Positions 8,064-16,497 are shown, counted from the stretch's first letter. The stretch: 55,433 nt of DNA from an uncultured Clostridia bacterium (GCA_947625025.1 CANQMQ010000011.1:1-55433); one strand, 5' to 3'. A program made the numbers and translations. Notes: generated from the letters alone by a model not told the origin.

Positions 8064-8494
8064 TCGAGCTCCTTTCTCATGACGATCGCATCTTCCCCAT
8101 CGGGATAGTAACGGGTACGGCAGTACAGGCCGCAAAATCCACACTTGAGGTAGAGAAGCAGGGCGGCCGCGTTGGAGACGCGGACTTCGAGATACACCCG
8201 CTTCACCCCCTGCCGCTTGGCTTCCGTAAGAAGGTCGTCCATAATTTTGTAGCCCCTGCCGCATCGGCGGTACATCTCGCTCGTGGCGATGAGCTGGATC
8301 TCCGCCTCATCCGCAACGATCGCCATGCCGCCATACGCCGTGATCACCCCATCCTCCTCGAGCAGGGTGCCGAAGAAGCGGTTGGAGAGGAAGGATTCGG
8401 CGAGCATACGGCGGGTCCACGGGTCCGAAAAGCACTCCCGTTCAAGGGCGGCGATCCCATCGAGGTCCTCCATTTTCCACGTTCTACCGTTCAT
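8060..8494 (-). CDS. rimI: Ribosomal protein S18 alanine N-acetyltransferase-like (GNAT)
   Basis: 144 residues, single GNAT domain. RimI family members acetylate protein N-termini, classically ribosomal protein S18. Seen here: FSDPWTRRMLAESF, IQLIATSEMYRRCGRG (the acetyl-CoA loop, with RRCGRG in place of RRxGxG) and VRVSNAAALLLYLKCGF with the YYPDGEDAIVM tail typical of RimI. The start is the ATG preceded by GGAGGAGGGAAG and overlapping the tsaB stop by 4 bp. The tsaE-tsaB-rimI order is a widely conserved arrangement. Confidence 0.9.
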   Translation of the reverse strand: MNGRTWKMEDLDGIAALERECFSDPWTRRMLAESFLSNRFFGTLLEEDGVITAYGGMAIVADEAEIQLIATSEMYRRCGRGYKIMDDLLTEAKRQGVKRVYLEVRVSNAAALLLYLKCGFCGLYCRTRYYPDGEDAIVMRKELD

Positions 8495-9087
8495 CTTCCC
8501 TCCTCCGCCGAGGATCTCCTCAGATACACCGCCCGAAGCTCGGAAGCTGAAGTTGCCTCCTGCCCATGGGCGATGGCGTATGCCACAATACCCTTGCATA
8601 CATCCACACGCTTGGCGCCCTCGATGGCCTCACGGCAGAGGAGCGCCGCCCCCTTCTCAAGGGCAAGCGCACGGACCTTGTCTGCGGGATAGTACCCCGC
8701 GGGGAGCGCGGCATCGCCGTAGCCCTCCGCATACCAGAAACCGTGCCCCGCATCGACTGTGGCGATCTTATTCGGGCTCTCTTCAGCGTATGCGATTGCC
8801 TGCAGGGAAGTGACGGCAAGCGCCGCCTTGCCCTCCGCAAAGCACAGCCCCTTTACGGTGGAGATGCCGATGCGGATGCCCGTAAACGACCCCGGCCCCA
8901 CACAGCAGACAAGAAAATCACATGTGGGAAGGGAGAGGGCGGAGCGGTTCAAAATGCCGTCTACCTCTTCCATGAGGCGCACGGAATGCTGCATGCCGCA
9001 ATCGAGGGCAACTTCTTCCCTCTTCTCCCCGTTCACCGCCGCAAGCACGAGCTCTTTAGCGCTCGTATCGATCGCAAGAAACTTCAA
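8491..9087 (-). CDS. tsaB: tRNA t6A threonylcarbamoyltransferase complex subunit TsaB
   Basis: 198 residues from a TTG start overlapping the tsaE stop (TTGA), with GGGAG upstream; the extended frame would run 87 bp into tsaE. TsaB is a catalytically inactive ASKHA-fold partner of TsaD that scaffolds transfer of the threonylcarbamoyl group to A37 of tRNA. Typical pieces are FLAIDTSAKEL at the N-terminus, GMQHSVRLMEEV and CVGPGSFTGIRIGISTVKG. It is a little shorter than the usual 220-230 residues at the C-terminus. Co-translated with tsaE and rimI. Confidence 0.92.
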   Translation of the reverse strand: MKFLAIDTSAKELVLAAVNGEKREEVALDCGMQHSVRLMEEVDGILNRSALSLPTCDFLVCCVGPGSFTGIRIGISTVKGLCFAEGKAALAVTSLQAIAYAEESPNKIATVDAGHGFWYAEGYGDAALPAGYYPADKVRALALEKGAALLCREAIEGAKRVDVCKGIVAYAIAHGQEATSASELRAVYLRRSSAEEGR

Positions 9088-9485
9088 AATTCTATCTCCC
9101 TTGTCTCTCCGCTCCCCGTAATGCGCACCCGCTTTACGTCCTTGGGCAGGAGGGTTACGATATTTTGGCTCCATTCGATGAGGCAGATGCCGCCCCGTTC
9201 GAAATAATCCGCAAGGCCGAGGCCGTATGCCTGCCCCTCACTCTCGATGCGGTAGCAATCGAAATGAAAGACGTCTCCATACTCATTGACATACGCATAG
9301 GTGGGGCTTGTGACGTCGTCCGTGTACCCCATGCCCGCGATCATGCCCTTCGCAAGCACGGTTTTGCCCGCCCCCATCGGGCCATCGAGGCAGACGACGT
9401 CTCCCTTTTTGAGGCCCTTGGCGTACTCCTTTGCCCAAAGATAAGTCTCCTCTTCGGAATGTGAATAAAAAACAGCCATACGCAT
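9084..9485 (-). CDS. tsaE: tRNA t6A biosynthesis ATPase TsaE
   Basis: 133 residues (131 if the second methionine, at 9479, is used). Small P-loop ATPase that activates the TsaB-TsaD complex in t6A formation. Walker A DGPMGAGKTVLAKG, then TSPTYAYVNEY and the family's FHFDCYRI and LIEWSQ motifs are all present. First gene of the leftward operon. No ribosome site precedes either methionine, and the promoter -10 ends only 2 bp before the first ATG, so the transcript may be leaderless and start at or near the second ATG. Confidence 0.93.
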   Translation of the reverse strand: MRMAVFYSHSEEETYLWAKEYAKGLKKGDVVCLDGPMGAGKTVLAKGMIAGMGYTDDVTSPTYAYVNEYGDVFHFDCYRIESEGQAYGLGLADYFERGGICLIEWSQNIVTLLPKDVKRVRITGSGETREIEF

Positions 9486-9487
9486 CC

Positions 9488-9516
9488 ATTATAGCGCATA
9501 TGGCCGCATTTTGCAA
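9488..9516 (-). promoter_or_regulatory. Promoter of the tsaE operon, possibly leaderless
   Basis: TTGCAA (9516-9511), 17 bp, perfect TATAAT (9493-9488). The expected start is near 9480, adjacent to the ATG at 9479, so there is no room for a ribosome site. Confidence 0.75.
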
Positions 9517-9543
9517 GAAGTTTCTGTAAATTCCCCAAAAACC

Positions 9544-10203
9544 TCAACGCTCTTCCTTCTCGGTGTGCGCCTCCTCCGTTTCCTCCTGCGCTTCCTCCTG
9601 CTCCTTTTTCCGCTTTGCGCCGTGCCCTTCGAACTTTTCACGGGTCGCCTTGATGAGGCGGGAGAGCGGCTTATAGAGGATGAGGACGACGAAGGTAATT
9701 GCCACGCTCTTGATGGCGTTGAAGGCAAGCACGAATACCCAAGCGGATTGGAAGGCGTCGGCAGCACCGTCTCCCATAAAGAAGGGGAAGTTGATGAAGC
9801 GGTTGACGGGCAGGCTCACCGCAATTTGCAGGATGCACCCGCAGACGAGGTAGAGCGCCACCCACTTCCTTCCCTTCTTGAAGCGGTAACAAATGGAGGG
9901 GATGAGGATGTATGCCGTAGACATCAAAAAGTTCGCAAGCTCCCCCACCCCGCCCGAAGAGGACTTCGCAAAGCACAGAAGCTCCTTGATGAGGATGGAG
10001 ACGACTGCCTCCACGGGCCCGAAGAGAAAGCCTTCCACCATGAAAAAGACGTTGGCGAAGTCGAATTTCAGGTACGGGGCCGCGGGGAAGATGGGGAATT
10101 CCAAGAAGGTTACGACGAACGCAAGCGCCGTAAAGAGCGCCATATATGCGATGTGCGTAGCCGAAAAATGGCGGGAGAACATCTCCCTTGTCTTGTCTTT
10201 CAT
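9544..10203 (-). CDS. ribU: Riboflavin ECF transporter substrate-binding subunit
   Basis: 219 residues with about six hydrophobic segments, starting IAYMALFTALAFVVTFLEFPIFP and containing the ECF S-component features FDFANVFFMVEGFLFGP and FLMSTAYILIPSICY. RibU binds riboflavin outside the cell and works with shared EcfA-EcfT ATPase modules encoded elsewhere. The FMN riboswitch in its leader supports the substrate assignment directly. The C-terminal 45 residues are unusually charged (repeats of EE, KK and EA) and probably cytoplasmic. Ribosome site GAGGTG. Single-gene unit. Confidence 0.92.
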   Translation of the reverse strand: MKDKTREMFSRHFSATHIAYMALFTALAFVVTFLEFPIFPAAPYLKFDFANVFFMVEGFLFGPVEAVVSILIKELLCFAKSSSGGVGELANFLMSTAYILIPSICYRFKKGRKWVALYLVCGCILQIAVSLPVNRFINFPFFMGDGAADAFQSAWVFVLAFNAIKSVAITFVVLILYKPLSRLIKATREKFEGHGAKRKKEQEEAQEETEEAHTEKEER

Positions 10204-10237
10204 AGAACACCTCGAAAAATATTTCGGATATCCTTTG

Positions 10238-10266
10238 AAAAAGCGCCCCGCAAAAATGCGGGGCGC
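10238..10266 (-). terminator. Riboswitch-controlled intrinsic terminator of ribU
   Basis: A 10-bp stem (GCGCCCCGCA, 10252-10243 and 10266-10257) with a 4-nt loop followed by TTTTT on the minus strand, between the FMN aptamer and the ribU ribosome site. The position implies that FMN binding causes early termination. Confidence 0.85.
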
Positions 10267-10290
10267 CCAAACTGCCGTTTGTTTCTTTTT

Positions 10291-10392
10291 CCATCCGGAC
10301 TATGACCGTCGGTACGGGAATTTCACCCGTTCGGGGGGCATATGCCCCTTCGCAGACTATACTGCCGGTGGAGAATTTCACTCCGCCCCAAA
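10291..10392 (-). ncRNA. FMN riboswitch (RFN element)
   Basis: Read on the minus strand the leader has the conserved RFN blocks in order: GGGGCGGAGTGAAATTC, CCACCGGCAGTATAGTC, the variable arm GGGGCATATGCCCC, then GGGTGAAATTCCCG, ACCGACGGT and AGTCCGGATGG. Together they form the multi-stem FMN aptamer. It sits between a consensus promoter and a terminator hairpin, so ribU is likely shut off by transcription attenuation when FMN is plentiful. Confidence 0.95.
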
Positions 10393-10410
10393 GAATATTC
10401 GATTGCTTGC

Positions 10411-10439
10411 ATTATACGCGGGTTTTCCTCAACTGTCAA
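10411..10439 (-). promoter_or_regulatory. Consensus sigma-A promoter of ribU
   Basis: TTGACA (10439-10434), 17 bp, TATAAT (10416-10411): a perfect match at both hexamers, immediately upstream of the aptamer. Confidence 0.9.
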
Positions 10440-10458
10440 GGATTTTCCGCAAGTTTTT

Positions 10459-12195
10459 TTACTTGAAGAGCAGGGTTACGGCATTGCCCTCCGAATCGGT
10501 AGCGGAAACATAGCCGTTCCCACCGCAGAGGATCGCCGAAGAGCCGGAGACATTGCCCTCAAACTCCCCGATTTCCTTGCCGGCAATGGTATAGAAGGTA
10601 TATGTACCCTCCGCATTGACATAGAGAAGAATGTCCCCAAGAGTACCATATTCCTCGACGCCTAAGATCTCTTCCAACGTCTTGCCGGTCGGCGTACTCT
10701 TGGAGAATACGGCCAAATCGCCGTCCCGATTGCTGGTCAAAAAGCCGTCGCCGCAGACAACGCCATACGTTCCACGCCAGTACTGCATCCCCGCCATCAC
10801 GACCTTACCGTCGAAATCTACGGCGAAGAGTTTTGGTTCCGCGGTCGAGCTCAAATTCCCTTCACAAAAGATGAGAGACTGTTCTTCCCAAACGCAGAGA
10901 TTGCTGCTCGGGAGGGAAGCGACCATGCTCAAATTTTTGTCCAAAATGATGTTCCCCGAGAGATAGCGGTTATCCGAGAGGCGATAGAGGGAGGAAGAAA
11001 TGCCCTTGCCCGTCAAATCGGCGGAAACCTTTGCCTCGTCGTCAATTACGAGCGTATAGCGAGGGGCAAAATCCGAAACGAGCGCAACGCCGTTGACTTC
11101 TTGATAGGCCGAGACGACGAGCTTATCCGCGTCGTTTGCGGTCTTATTGTAAAGGGTTAAGGAATTAGAGGAATATTGACGTTCGAAGAAGTAGTCGGCA
11201 TCGACGACCTCATCCTTGTTTTCCACAATGTTGAAGCGGTGAAGGACTGCGTTGGCCTTCCCGTAGGAGGATTCCACGTTATAGCCGCTCGTTGCGTCTT
11301 GATTCACGGCCTGCATCTCATAGTAGTAGAAATACTTCCCGATCATGCCGAGCGCATTATTATTGTACACCGTGATCGAATTCAGCGCCTGATCGTTCTT
11401 ATACAGCGTATATTTGATTACCGAGCCATCGCTATTTCCCTCAGCAGAAGCGCTGTAATCCTTATAGATATAATCGGGGTAAGTATCCAAGTTGAGAAGG
11501 GGGGTCTTCGTCAAGAGGACGTCGCCGATCTCATATCCGCTCGCCTGCGGATGCACCTCCGCTTCGGTCAGCTTCTTCCATGCGCCGTCTACATAGCCCA
11601 CATATACGGTCTCCAACGCCGTATCCGTTGTTGCATAGGTGAGAGAGTAATATTGAACATATCTATTTTCGATACGGATTGAACCGCTATTCGGAGAAAA
11701 ACTATCTAAATTATCAAACGCCTTTGTCGTAACCAACTCGCCCGTGGGATAGGCAACCAAATAGGTCGTGTCGTCATTCTCCTCGCTCTCTAAATAGATG
11801 AAAGGCGTATAATTGAATGTCGAAATCCTCGAATACCAACCCTCGAGGCTCTTGGCGTTCCTCAAATCGTAGAGGCGATATTTGCCCGCATTTTCGCCCG
11901 TGCCCACTTCTTTCGCGACATCAAGTGTGTTTCCGTCGTACGACATAGCGGAAAGTTGCAAGCTGAGCTTTTGCATGGTCTTGAATTCGGGGATCTGCCC
12001 GTAGTACTCGCCCCCCGTCGTTTTATTTGCGGGAAGCGCAAGGGCATAATCCGCCGCATTGAATGCCTTTCCATCGACCGTGACGGCATGCGGCGCGCTC
12101 ACGATGGGTGCGGCGCCCTCTTCGTCGCAGGCGGCAAGCGGCGCGGCGCACAGAGCTGCCGCAAGTACCGTTGCCAAAATTGCTGCTTTTTTCAT
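10459..12195 (-). CDS. Large lipoprotein of unknown function
   Basis: 578 residues from the ATG preceded by AAGGAGAACAAGT. A lipoprotein signal peptide ends in LAAC (cysteine 23). The mature part is soluble and beta-rich, with repeated phrases such as YLSGNIILDKN, VVMAGMQYWRGTYGVVCGDGF and GTLGDILLYVNAEGTYTFYTIAGKEIGEF. That cadence resembles a beta-propeller or other stacked-sheet sensor, but I recognise no family. It has its own promoter and lies just downstream of the VWA lipoprotein operon, from which a terminator separates it. Probably anchored to the outer face of the membrane. Confidence 0.8.
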   Translation of the reverse strand: MKKAAILATVLAAALCAAPLAACDEEGAAPIVSAPHAVTVDGKAFNAADYALALPANKTTGGEYYGQIPEFKTMQKLSLQLSAMSYDGNTLDVAKEVGTGENAGKYRLYDLRNAKSLEGWYSRISTFNYTPFIYLESEENDDTTYLVAYPTGELVTTKAFDNLDSFSPNSGSIRIENRYVQYYSLTYATTDTALETVYVGYVDGAWKKLTEAEVHPQASGYEIGDVLLTKTPLLNLDTYPDYIYKDYSASAEGNSDGSVIKYTLYKNDQALNSITVYNNNALGMIGKYFYYYEMQAVNQDATSGYNVESSYGKANAVLHRFNIVENKDEVVDADYFFERQYSSNSLTLYNKTANDADKLVVSAYQEVNGVALVSDFAPRYTLVIDDEAKVSADLTGKGISSSLYRLSDNRYLSGNIILDKNLSMVASLPSSNLCVWEEQSLIFCEGNLSSTAEPKLFAVDFDGKVVMAGMQYWRGTYGVVCGDGFLTSNRDGDLAVFSKSTPTGKTLEEILGVEEYGTLGDILLYVNAEGTYTFYTIAGKEIGEFEGNVSGSSAILCGGNGYVSATDSEGNAVTLLFK

Positions 12196-12223
12196 ACTTG
12201 TTCTCCTTGTGAATTTTTTCCCT

Positions 12224-12251
12224 ATTATACACCACCCCCCCCCGCTGTCAA
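12224..12251 (-). promoter_or_regulatory. Promoter of the large lipoprotein gene
   Basis: TTGACA (12251-12246), 16 bp, TATAAT (12229-12224), with a run of nine Gs in the spacer. About 29 bp ahead of the start codon. Confidence 0.8.
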
Positions 12252-12307
12252 GCATTTCACACAAGTTTTTTTGTCGGAATGCAAAATTTTTTCACGCGGA
12301 TTTCATC

Positions 12308-12336
12308 AAAAAAGCGCCCCGCACGGAGCGGGGCGC
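12308..12336 (-). terminator. Terminator of the sigma/VWA operon
   Basis: GCGCCCCGC and GCGGGGCGC form a 9-bp stem around ACGGA, followed on the minus strand by TTTTTT. Lies 16 bp past the VWA gene. Confidence 0.9.
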
Positions 12337-12351
12337 ATGTAGGTTTGAACT

Positions 12352-13857
12352 TTAGTCGTAATATTCGCTTGCGGCGGCCTTTTGCACGAGATCCTTGAAT
12401 TCCACCCTGTATTCATCGGCGGCAACGTATTCCGCAATCCCTTCGAGCCGCTCCAAGACGGAGGCGAGGGAGGCCTCCCCCTTATATTTGGAATTGCGGA
12501 GGACGAGCCCGAATTCCGCCACGCAGGCGGCGAATGCGGCATCCGTGCGAGTGGAGGGCTCGCTCGAGATCTCCGCCTTCACCGATTTCTGCTCTTCGGT
12601 CTCCACCGATTTGTAGCGCACTTCCACTTCCCCGAGCTTGCCCTCTGCCCCCTCCTTGAGGGCAATTTCGTAGAGCGCCGTCACGGTGAGGTTGCTCCCG
12701 ATCTCCCCCGCATCCTTGGAGGGATCGTTGAAATCATCCTCGGACATGGTCTTCATATCGTACCCGAGCATGCGATAGGTGGATACCATGTCCGCATCGA
12801 AGGTGACGCCCGCCTTGGCATCTTTGGCTACGGGGATGAGGGTGGAGGAGAGCTGTTCGGAGAGGATGCGCTTTGCCTCGCGGGGGGTATCGATGAAGCC
12901 GTAGTTGCCGTTGCCGCGGAGGGCAAGCGTCTGCATGAAATCATCCCGCATGTTGCCGAAGCCCACCCCGAGCACGGAGAGGTATACGCCCCCCTCCGCC
13001 TTCTCTGCAATGAAGGTTTCGAGTTTTTGGGTGCTCGAGATGCCCACGTTGAAGTCTCCGTCCGAGAGCAGAATGACGCGGTTATTTCCCCCCTCCGCAT
13101 AGTACTTCTGCGCATTTTCGTAGGCGAGTTCGAGGCCGCCCGAGCCGTTGGTGGAGCCGCCCGCCCGCAAATTGTTTACGGCAGTTACAATCTCCGCCTT
13201 GCCCGCTTCGGTTGCGGGAGTGGGTTCCAAAACTTCCTTTACGCCGCTCGCATAGGTCACGATGGAGACGTAATCGTTGGCATCCAAAGACTTGGTGAGC
13301 TCCTGAAGGCCGTACTGCACGAGTTCGATGCGGGTCATTTCCATGTTTCTATCCTTCGTGAGCATGGAGCCCGAGACGTCCACGAGGAATACGTAGTTGT
13401 TCCGATCCGAATTTATCTTGCGCTCTTCGGTGCGCACCCCGATTGTTATGAGCTTGTGCGCCGCATTCCACGGGCAGGGGGCAAGGTATGCCGTTACCCC
13501 AACCTCGCCCTCGGGAGCGGGGTAATCGTAGGAGAAGTAGTTGATGAGCTCTTCCGTGCGCACCGAATCGGCGGCGATCTTTACGCCCGCGTTGATCTGG
13601 GCGCGCACCTGCGAATAATTTGCCGTGTTGCAGTCGAGGGAGAAGTAGCTCGAAGGCTCCGCGGAGGTATCCTTCTCCCCCTGTTCTATGACGGCATCGT
13701 ACACATAATTGCCGTCCTCTCCCGTCTCCCCCGTCTCATAATCGGGGGCGTAGTTGGGCGGATAGCTCTCATAGCGATCCCCTCTGGGGGCTGCACACCC
13801 GACGAGCAGGCTGAGCGCCAGGAGCGCTGCGGTACTTACGAATAGTTTTCTTTTCAT
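12352..13857 (-). CDS. VWA-domain lipoprotein, YfbK-like
   Basis: 501 residues. Lipoprotein signal with lipobox LVGC (cysteine 21). A VWF-like N-terminal region (SYFSLDCNTANYSQVRAQI, EELINYFSYDYP) is followed by a von Willebrand A domain with an intact metal-binding MIDAS: DVSGSM, the GGST loop and SDGDFNVG. A C-terminal region of the type seen in YfbK relatives ends the protein. Such proteins bind partners through a metal ion at the cell surface. It is the third gene of a sigma factor/anti-sigma-like operon, a recurrent context for this family. A copy of the GCGGGACAA-N13-AACGTTGTAAT motif lies 24 bp before the start codon, and GGAGG precedes the ATG. Confidence 0.9.
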   Translation of the reverse strand: MKRKLFVSTAALLALSLLVGCAAPRGDRYESYPPNYAPDYETGETGEDGNYVYDAVIEQGEKDTSAEPSSYFSLDCNTANYSQVRAQINAGVKIAADSVRTEELINYFSYDYPAPEGEVGVTAYLAPCPWNAAHKLITIGVRTEERKINSDRNNYVFLVDVSGSMLTKDRNMEMTRIELVQYGLQELTKSLDANDYVSIVTYASGVKEVLEPTPATEAGKAEIVTAVNNLRAGGSTNGSGGLELAYENAQKYYAEGGNNRVILLSDGDFNVGISSTQKLETFIAEKAEGGVYLSVLGVGFGNMRDDFMQTLALRGNGNYGFIDTPREAKRILSEQLSSTLIPVAKDAKAGVTFDADMVSTYRMLGYDMKTMSEDDFNDPSKDAGEIGSNLTVTALYEIALKEGAEGKLGEVEVRYKSVETEEQKSVKAEISSEPSTRTDAAFAACVAEFGLVLRNSKYKGEASLASVLERLEGIAEYVAADEYRVEFKDLVQKAAASEYYD

Positions 13858-13880
13858 TGCGGTTTCCTCCTGTTTCTGTT

Positions 13881-13913
13881 ATTACAACGTTTGGAAGCAG
13901 AGGTTTGTCCCGC
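13881..13913 (-). promoter_or_regulatory. Candidate alternative-sigma promoter ahead of the VWA gene
   Basis: GCGGGACAA (13913-13905), 13 bp, AACGTTGTAAT (13891-13881). The same spaced motif occurs at 14550-14582 and 18813-18845. GGGACAA resembles the GGAAC -35 of ECF-type sigma factors, and CGTTGTAAT could be the -10, about 15-16 bp away. It begins at the end of the upstream gene. Confidence 0.45.
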
Positions 13914-14551
13914 TATTGCAGAAAAATTTCCATAAAATTCCAAAAAGATGCGTTCGATGCGGACATGGTATCCACATAGCATGCGGCGCCCTCCACTTCA
14001 CAGGCCGCACGGGAGACATATTCTCCGCCCTCGAACTGCGTTTCGTAGCGATACTTTTTGTTCTCCTTTTTGAGGGAATCGTAATCCTTGAATTCCTCCG
14101 CCGCATACTTGCCCCCCGAAAGGTCGATGGAGACGGTCGCGCTCGTGCGGATGCCGTAAGAACTCATCTCGATCTCAGCCGTAAGCAATACTTCCTTTCC
14201 GTCCACGGAGAGGATGCGGTACTCCGCCGCCCCCCGCCGCTCAAAGGGAGCAAGGGCATCGGCGTATGCCTTGTGCGTCTCCGCGAGTTCGGTGTAGCCC
14301 ACAACCGTCTCGGCGGCGTCCGCGATGGAATACGTCGTCTGCCCGAGCGTATTCCAAGGGATGAGCAGGACGGTGAGGAGCAGGACGGCGGCACACGAAA
14401 GTGCGGCAAGCGTAATTCTTCCCGCTCTCCGTCTCTTTGCCCTGCGCCCCACTTCGCGCTTTGCCTCCGTGAGGTCGATATCCGGCCTTTGAACGCCATC
14501 GAAGTAGGCATCGAAGCGTTGTTTTAAGACTTCATCCTTCATCTCTACCAT
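13913..14551 (-). CDS. Single-pass membrane protein, probable anti-sigma factor
   Basis: 212 residues. A basic cytoplasmic N-terminus (about 1-45, ending RRAKRRRAGR), one membrane helix at about 47-64 (LAALSCAAVLLLTVLLIP), then an extracytoplasmic domain with no family I recognise. That layout and the position directly after a sigma factor gene are typical of anti-sigma factors, but no standard anti-sigma sequence motif is visible, so the role is inferred from context. The start could instead be the ATG three codons later; neither has a strong ribosome site. The 3' end of this gene is duplicated as a relic near 18845-18892. Confidence 0.7.
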   Translation of the reverse strand: MVEMKDEVLKQRFDAYFDGVQRPDIDLTEAKREVGRRAKRRRAGRITLAALSCAAVLLLTVLLIPWNTLGQTTYSIADAAETVVGYTELAETHKAYADALAPFERRGAAEYRILSVDGKEVLLTAEIEMSSYGIRTSATVSIDLSGGKYAAEEFKDYDSLKKENKKYRYETQFEGGEYVSRAACEVEGAACYVDTMSASNASFWNFMEIFLQ

Positions 14552-14582
14552 TACAACGTTTTTACACCCCCTCTTGTCCCGC
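14550..14582 (-). promoter_or_regulatory. Candidate alternative-sigma promoter ahead of the anti-sigma-like gene
   Basis: GCGGGACAA (14582-14574), 13 bp, AACGTTGTAAT (14560-14550). It overlaps the last codons of the sigma factor gene, so part of the motif is coding. The spacer bases differ from the other two copies while both ends are identical, arguing for a constrained site. The last bases run into the first ATG of the downstream gene. Confidence 0.45.
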
Positions 14583-15110
14583 CAAAATGGCCCTTAATTT
14601 TTTTTCGGCGTCCTGCATCTTCCGCTCCGCCGCCGATTTGGAGAGCCCCGTCTCCTCGGCAACTTCCCGTACCGTCATATCGAGGTAATAACGGTAGTAG
14701 ATCATCCGCTTCTCCTCCCCGTTGAGCCGTGCGATGGCGGCCTCTAAGAGGAGGGCATCCTCCCGCCGTTCGGGGGAGAACCGCTCATCGGTGAGGTGGA
14801 AGAAGCCTTCGAGGTCCTCCTCCGCCCGCACCTTGCGGCGGCGCAAGAGGTCGAATGCCGTATTGCGGACGATGCGCATGATGAGGGCATAGCCGTTGGT
14901 ACCCTCACGGTACCCCCCGATGCCCCGCACGAGTTTTATGATGCTATCCGATACGACGTCCTCCGCATCCTGTCTGTTCTTTACGATGCCGAGCGCGAGC
15001 GCGAACATACGCGCCCCGACGATGGCGTAGATGCCATCGAGCGCGTCCGCCCTTCCCGCCTTCAGAAGGCGCAGAAGCCGATTGAGTTGTTCATGGTCAA
15101 GCGGCGGCAT
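14562..15110 (-). CDS. Sigma-70 family RNA polymerase sigma factor, ECF-like
   Basis: 182 residues from the ATG with AAGGAGG upstream. Region 2 (about 15-90) contains the usual FALALGIVKNRQDAEDVVSD and IMRIVRNTAFDLLRRRK; region 4 (about 115-170) contains IARLNGEEKRMIYYRYYLDM and the HTH VREVAEETGLSKSAAERK. No region 3, as in ECF sigma factors. First gene of an operon with a membrane anti-sigma-like protein and a VWA lipoprotein, suggesting response to a cell-surface signal. It is transcribed from a sigma-A promoter. The spaced motif found before both downstream genes may be its own target. Confidence 0.9.
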   Translation of the reverse strand: MPPLDHEQLNRLLRLLKAGRADALDGIYAIVGARMFALALGIVKNRQDAEDVVSDSIIKLVRGIGGYREGTNGYALIMRIVRNTAFDLLRRRKVRAEEDLEGFFHLTDERFSPERREDALLLEAAIARLNGEEKRMIYYRYYLDMTVREVAEETGLSKSAAERKMQDAEKKLRAILAGQEGV

Positions 15111-15129
15111 CGTATCCTCCTTATTCCAA

Positions 15130-15158
15130 ATTATACCACACCTTCCCTTCGATTGCAA
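15130..15158 (-). promoter_or_regulatory. Sigma-A promoter of the sigma factor operon
   Basis: TTGCAA (15158-15153), 17 bp, TATAAT (15135-15130), 20 bp ahead of the start codon and immediately after the gap terminator. Confidence 0.8.
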
Positions 15159-15159
15159 C

Positions 15160-15190
15160 AAAAAAATCCCCGCGGCGCTTGCCGCGGGGA
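15160..15190 (-). terminator. Intrinsic terminator of gap
   Basis: TCCCCGCGGC and GCCGCGGGGA form a perfect 10-bp stem with a 4-nt loop followed by seven Ts on the minus strand. Confidence 0.92.
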
Positions 15191-15204
15191 CCGTAAAACT
15201 CTGC

Positions 15205-16230
15205 TTATTTGAGTTCTGCGAAGTACTTGATGGTGCGGACCATCTGGGAGGTGTAGGAGTTCTCGTTGTCGTACCACGCAACGACCTGCACCTGATAGGT
15301 CTCTTCGTCGATCTTGATGACCATCGTCTGGGTGGCATCGAAGATGGAGCCGTGGGTCTCGCCGATGATATCGGAGGAGACAAGCTGTTCTTCGGTGTAG
15401 CCGAAGGAAGCGGAAGCAGCGGCCTTCATCGCGGCATTGATGCTCTCCTTCGTGACGTCCTTGCCCTTAACGACTGCGACGAGGATGGTCGTGGAGCCGG
15501 TGGGAACGGGAACGCGCTGCGCGGAACCGATGAGCTTGCCGTTGAGGGCGGGAATGACGAGGCCGATGGCCTTCGCCGCACCCGTGGAGTTGGGAACGAT
15601 GTTGACGGCAGCGGCGCGCGCTCTTCTGAGATCCCCCTTGCGGTGAGGGCCGTCGAGCACCATTTGGTCGCCCGTGAAGGCGTGAACGGTCGTCATGATA
15701 CCCGAAACGATGGGGTATGCGTTGTTGAGGGTGTTCGCCATGGGAGCGAGGCAGTTGGTGGTGCAGGAAGCAGCGGAGATGATGGTATCCGTCGCCTTGA
15801 GGGTGTGCTCATTGACGCCGTATACGATGGTGGGAAGATCGTTGCCCGCGGGAGCGGAGATGATGACCTTCTTGGCGCCTGCATCGATGTGCGCCTGGGA
15901 CTTCGCCTTCGAGGTGTAGAAGCCCGTGCACTCGAGCACGACGTCTACATCGAGCTCTCTCCAAGGAAGATTGACGGCGTCCTTCTCCTTGTAGATGCGG
16001 ATGGTGGTACCGTCTACGGTGAGGGTGCCCTCTTCGTCGTTTGCGGTGACCTTGTCTGCCAAAGCATAGCGGCCCTGCGCGCTGTCATACTTGAGCAGGT
16101 GCGCGAGCATGCTGGGGCTGGTGAGGTCGTTGATGGCGACGATGTCATAGCCCTCGGCTCTGAACATCTGGCGGAATGCGAGGCGGCCGATGCGCCCGAA
16201 GCCGTTGATTGCAACTCTTACGTTTGCCAT
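15205..16230 (-). CDS. gap: Glyceraldehyde-3-phosphate dehydrogenase
   Basis: 341 residues, full length. Oxidises and phosphorylates glyceraldehyde-3-phosphate with NAD+ in glycolysis. NAD-binding INGFGRIGR at the N-terminus, catalytic cysteine in [12 protein letters not shown] near residue 155, TVHAFTGDQ, and the C-terminal WYDNENSY are all intact. Single-gene unit with its own promoter and terminator, divergent from fba, so two glycolytic genes share one intergenic region. Low divergence and regular codon use fit high expression. Confidence 0.97.
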   Translation of the reverse strand: MANVRVAINGFGRIGRLAFRQMFRAEGYDIVAINDLTSPSMLAHLLKYDSAQGRYALADKVTANDEEGTLTVDGTTIRIYKEKDAVNLPWRELDVDVVLECTGFYTSKAKSQAHIDAGAKKVIISAPAGNDLPTIVYGVNEHTLKATDTIISAASCTTNCLAPMANTLNNAYPIVSGIMTTVHAFTGDQMVLDGPHRKGDLRRARAAAVNIVPNSTGAAKAIGLVIPALNGKLIGSAQRVPVPTGSTTILVAVVKGKDVTKESINAAMKAAASASFGYTEEQLVSSDIIGETHGSIFDATQTMVIKIDEETYQVQVVAWYDNENSYTSQMVRTIKYFAELK

Positions 16231-16289
16231 TTGATTGGTTCCTCCGATTTCTATTTGGGCGCCCTCGGGCGCTCTTTCTTTCGTGCACC

Positions 16290-16318
16290 ATTATAGCATG
16301 CTTTTCGGCGGGCGTCAA
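16290..16318 (-). promoter_or_regulatory. Promoter of gap
   Basis: TTGACG (16318-16313), 17 bp, TATAAT (16295-16290). The roughly 52-nt leader contains a small GC hairpin (about 16257-16273) of unknown role. Confidence 0.85.
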
Positions 16319-16497
16319 CGAATTTTCCGAAATTTTCCACCCGAAATGTTCCAAACTTTCTTATGCAGACTGCCCAATTTTATGCTGCGGCCTCCTCCGT
16401 GACCCCCCTTCCTTTTCATGGGGCGAAGCGCATTTCGTGCGAAGATTTCCGAAAAAAGGAAATTTATAAATTATTTTCCCGAATTTTCTCTACCCGC
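16319..16497. other. Core of the gap-fba divergent intergenic region
   Basis: About 180 bp between the two divergent promoters. I see no ORF or operator repeat here; it becomes AT-rich toward the fba promoter. Confidence 0.5.

Noticed and set aside
12382-13845. A 487-codon plus-strand frame opposite the VWA lipoprotein gene.
   Set aside because: Antisense shadow; the minus strand has a signal peptide, lipobox and intact MIDAS motif.
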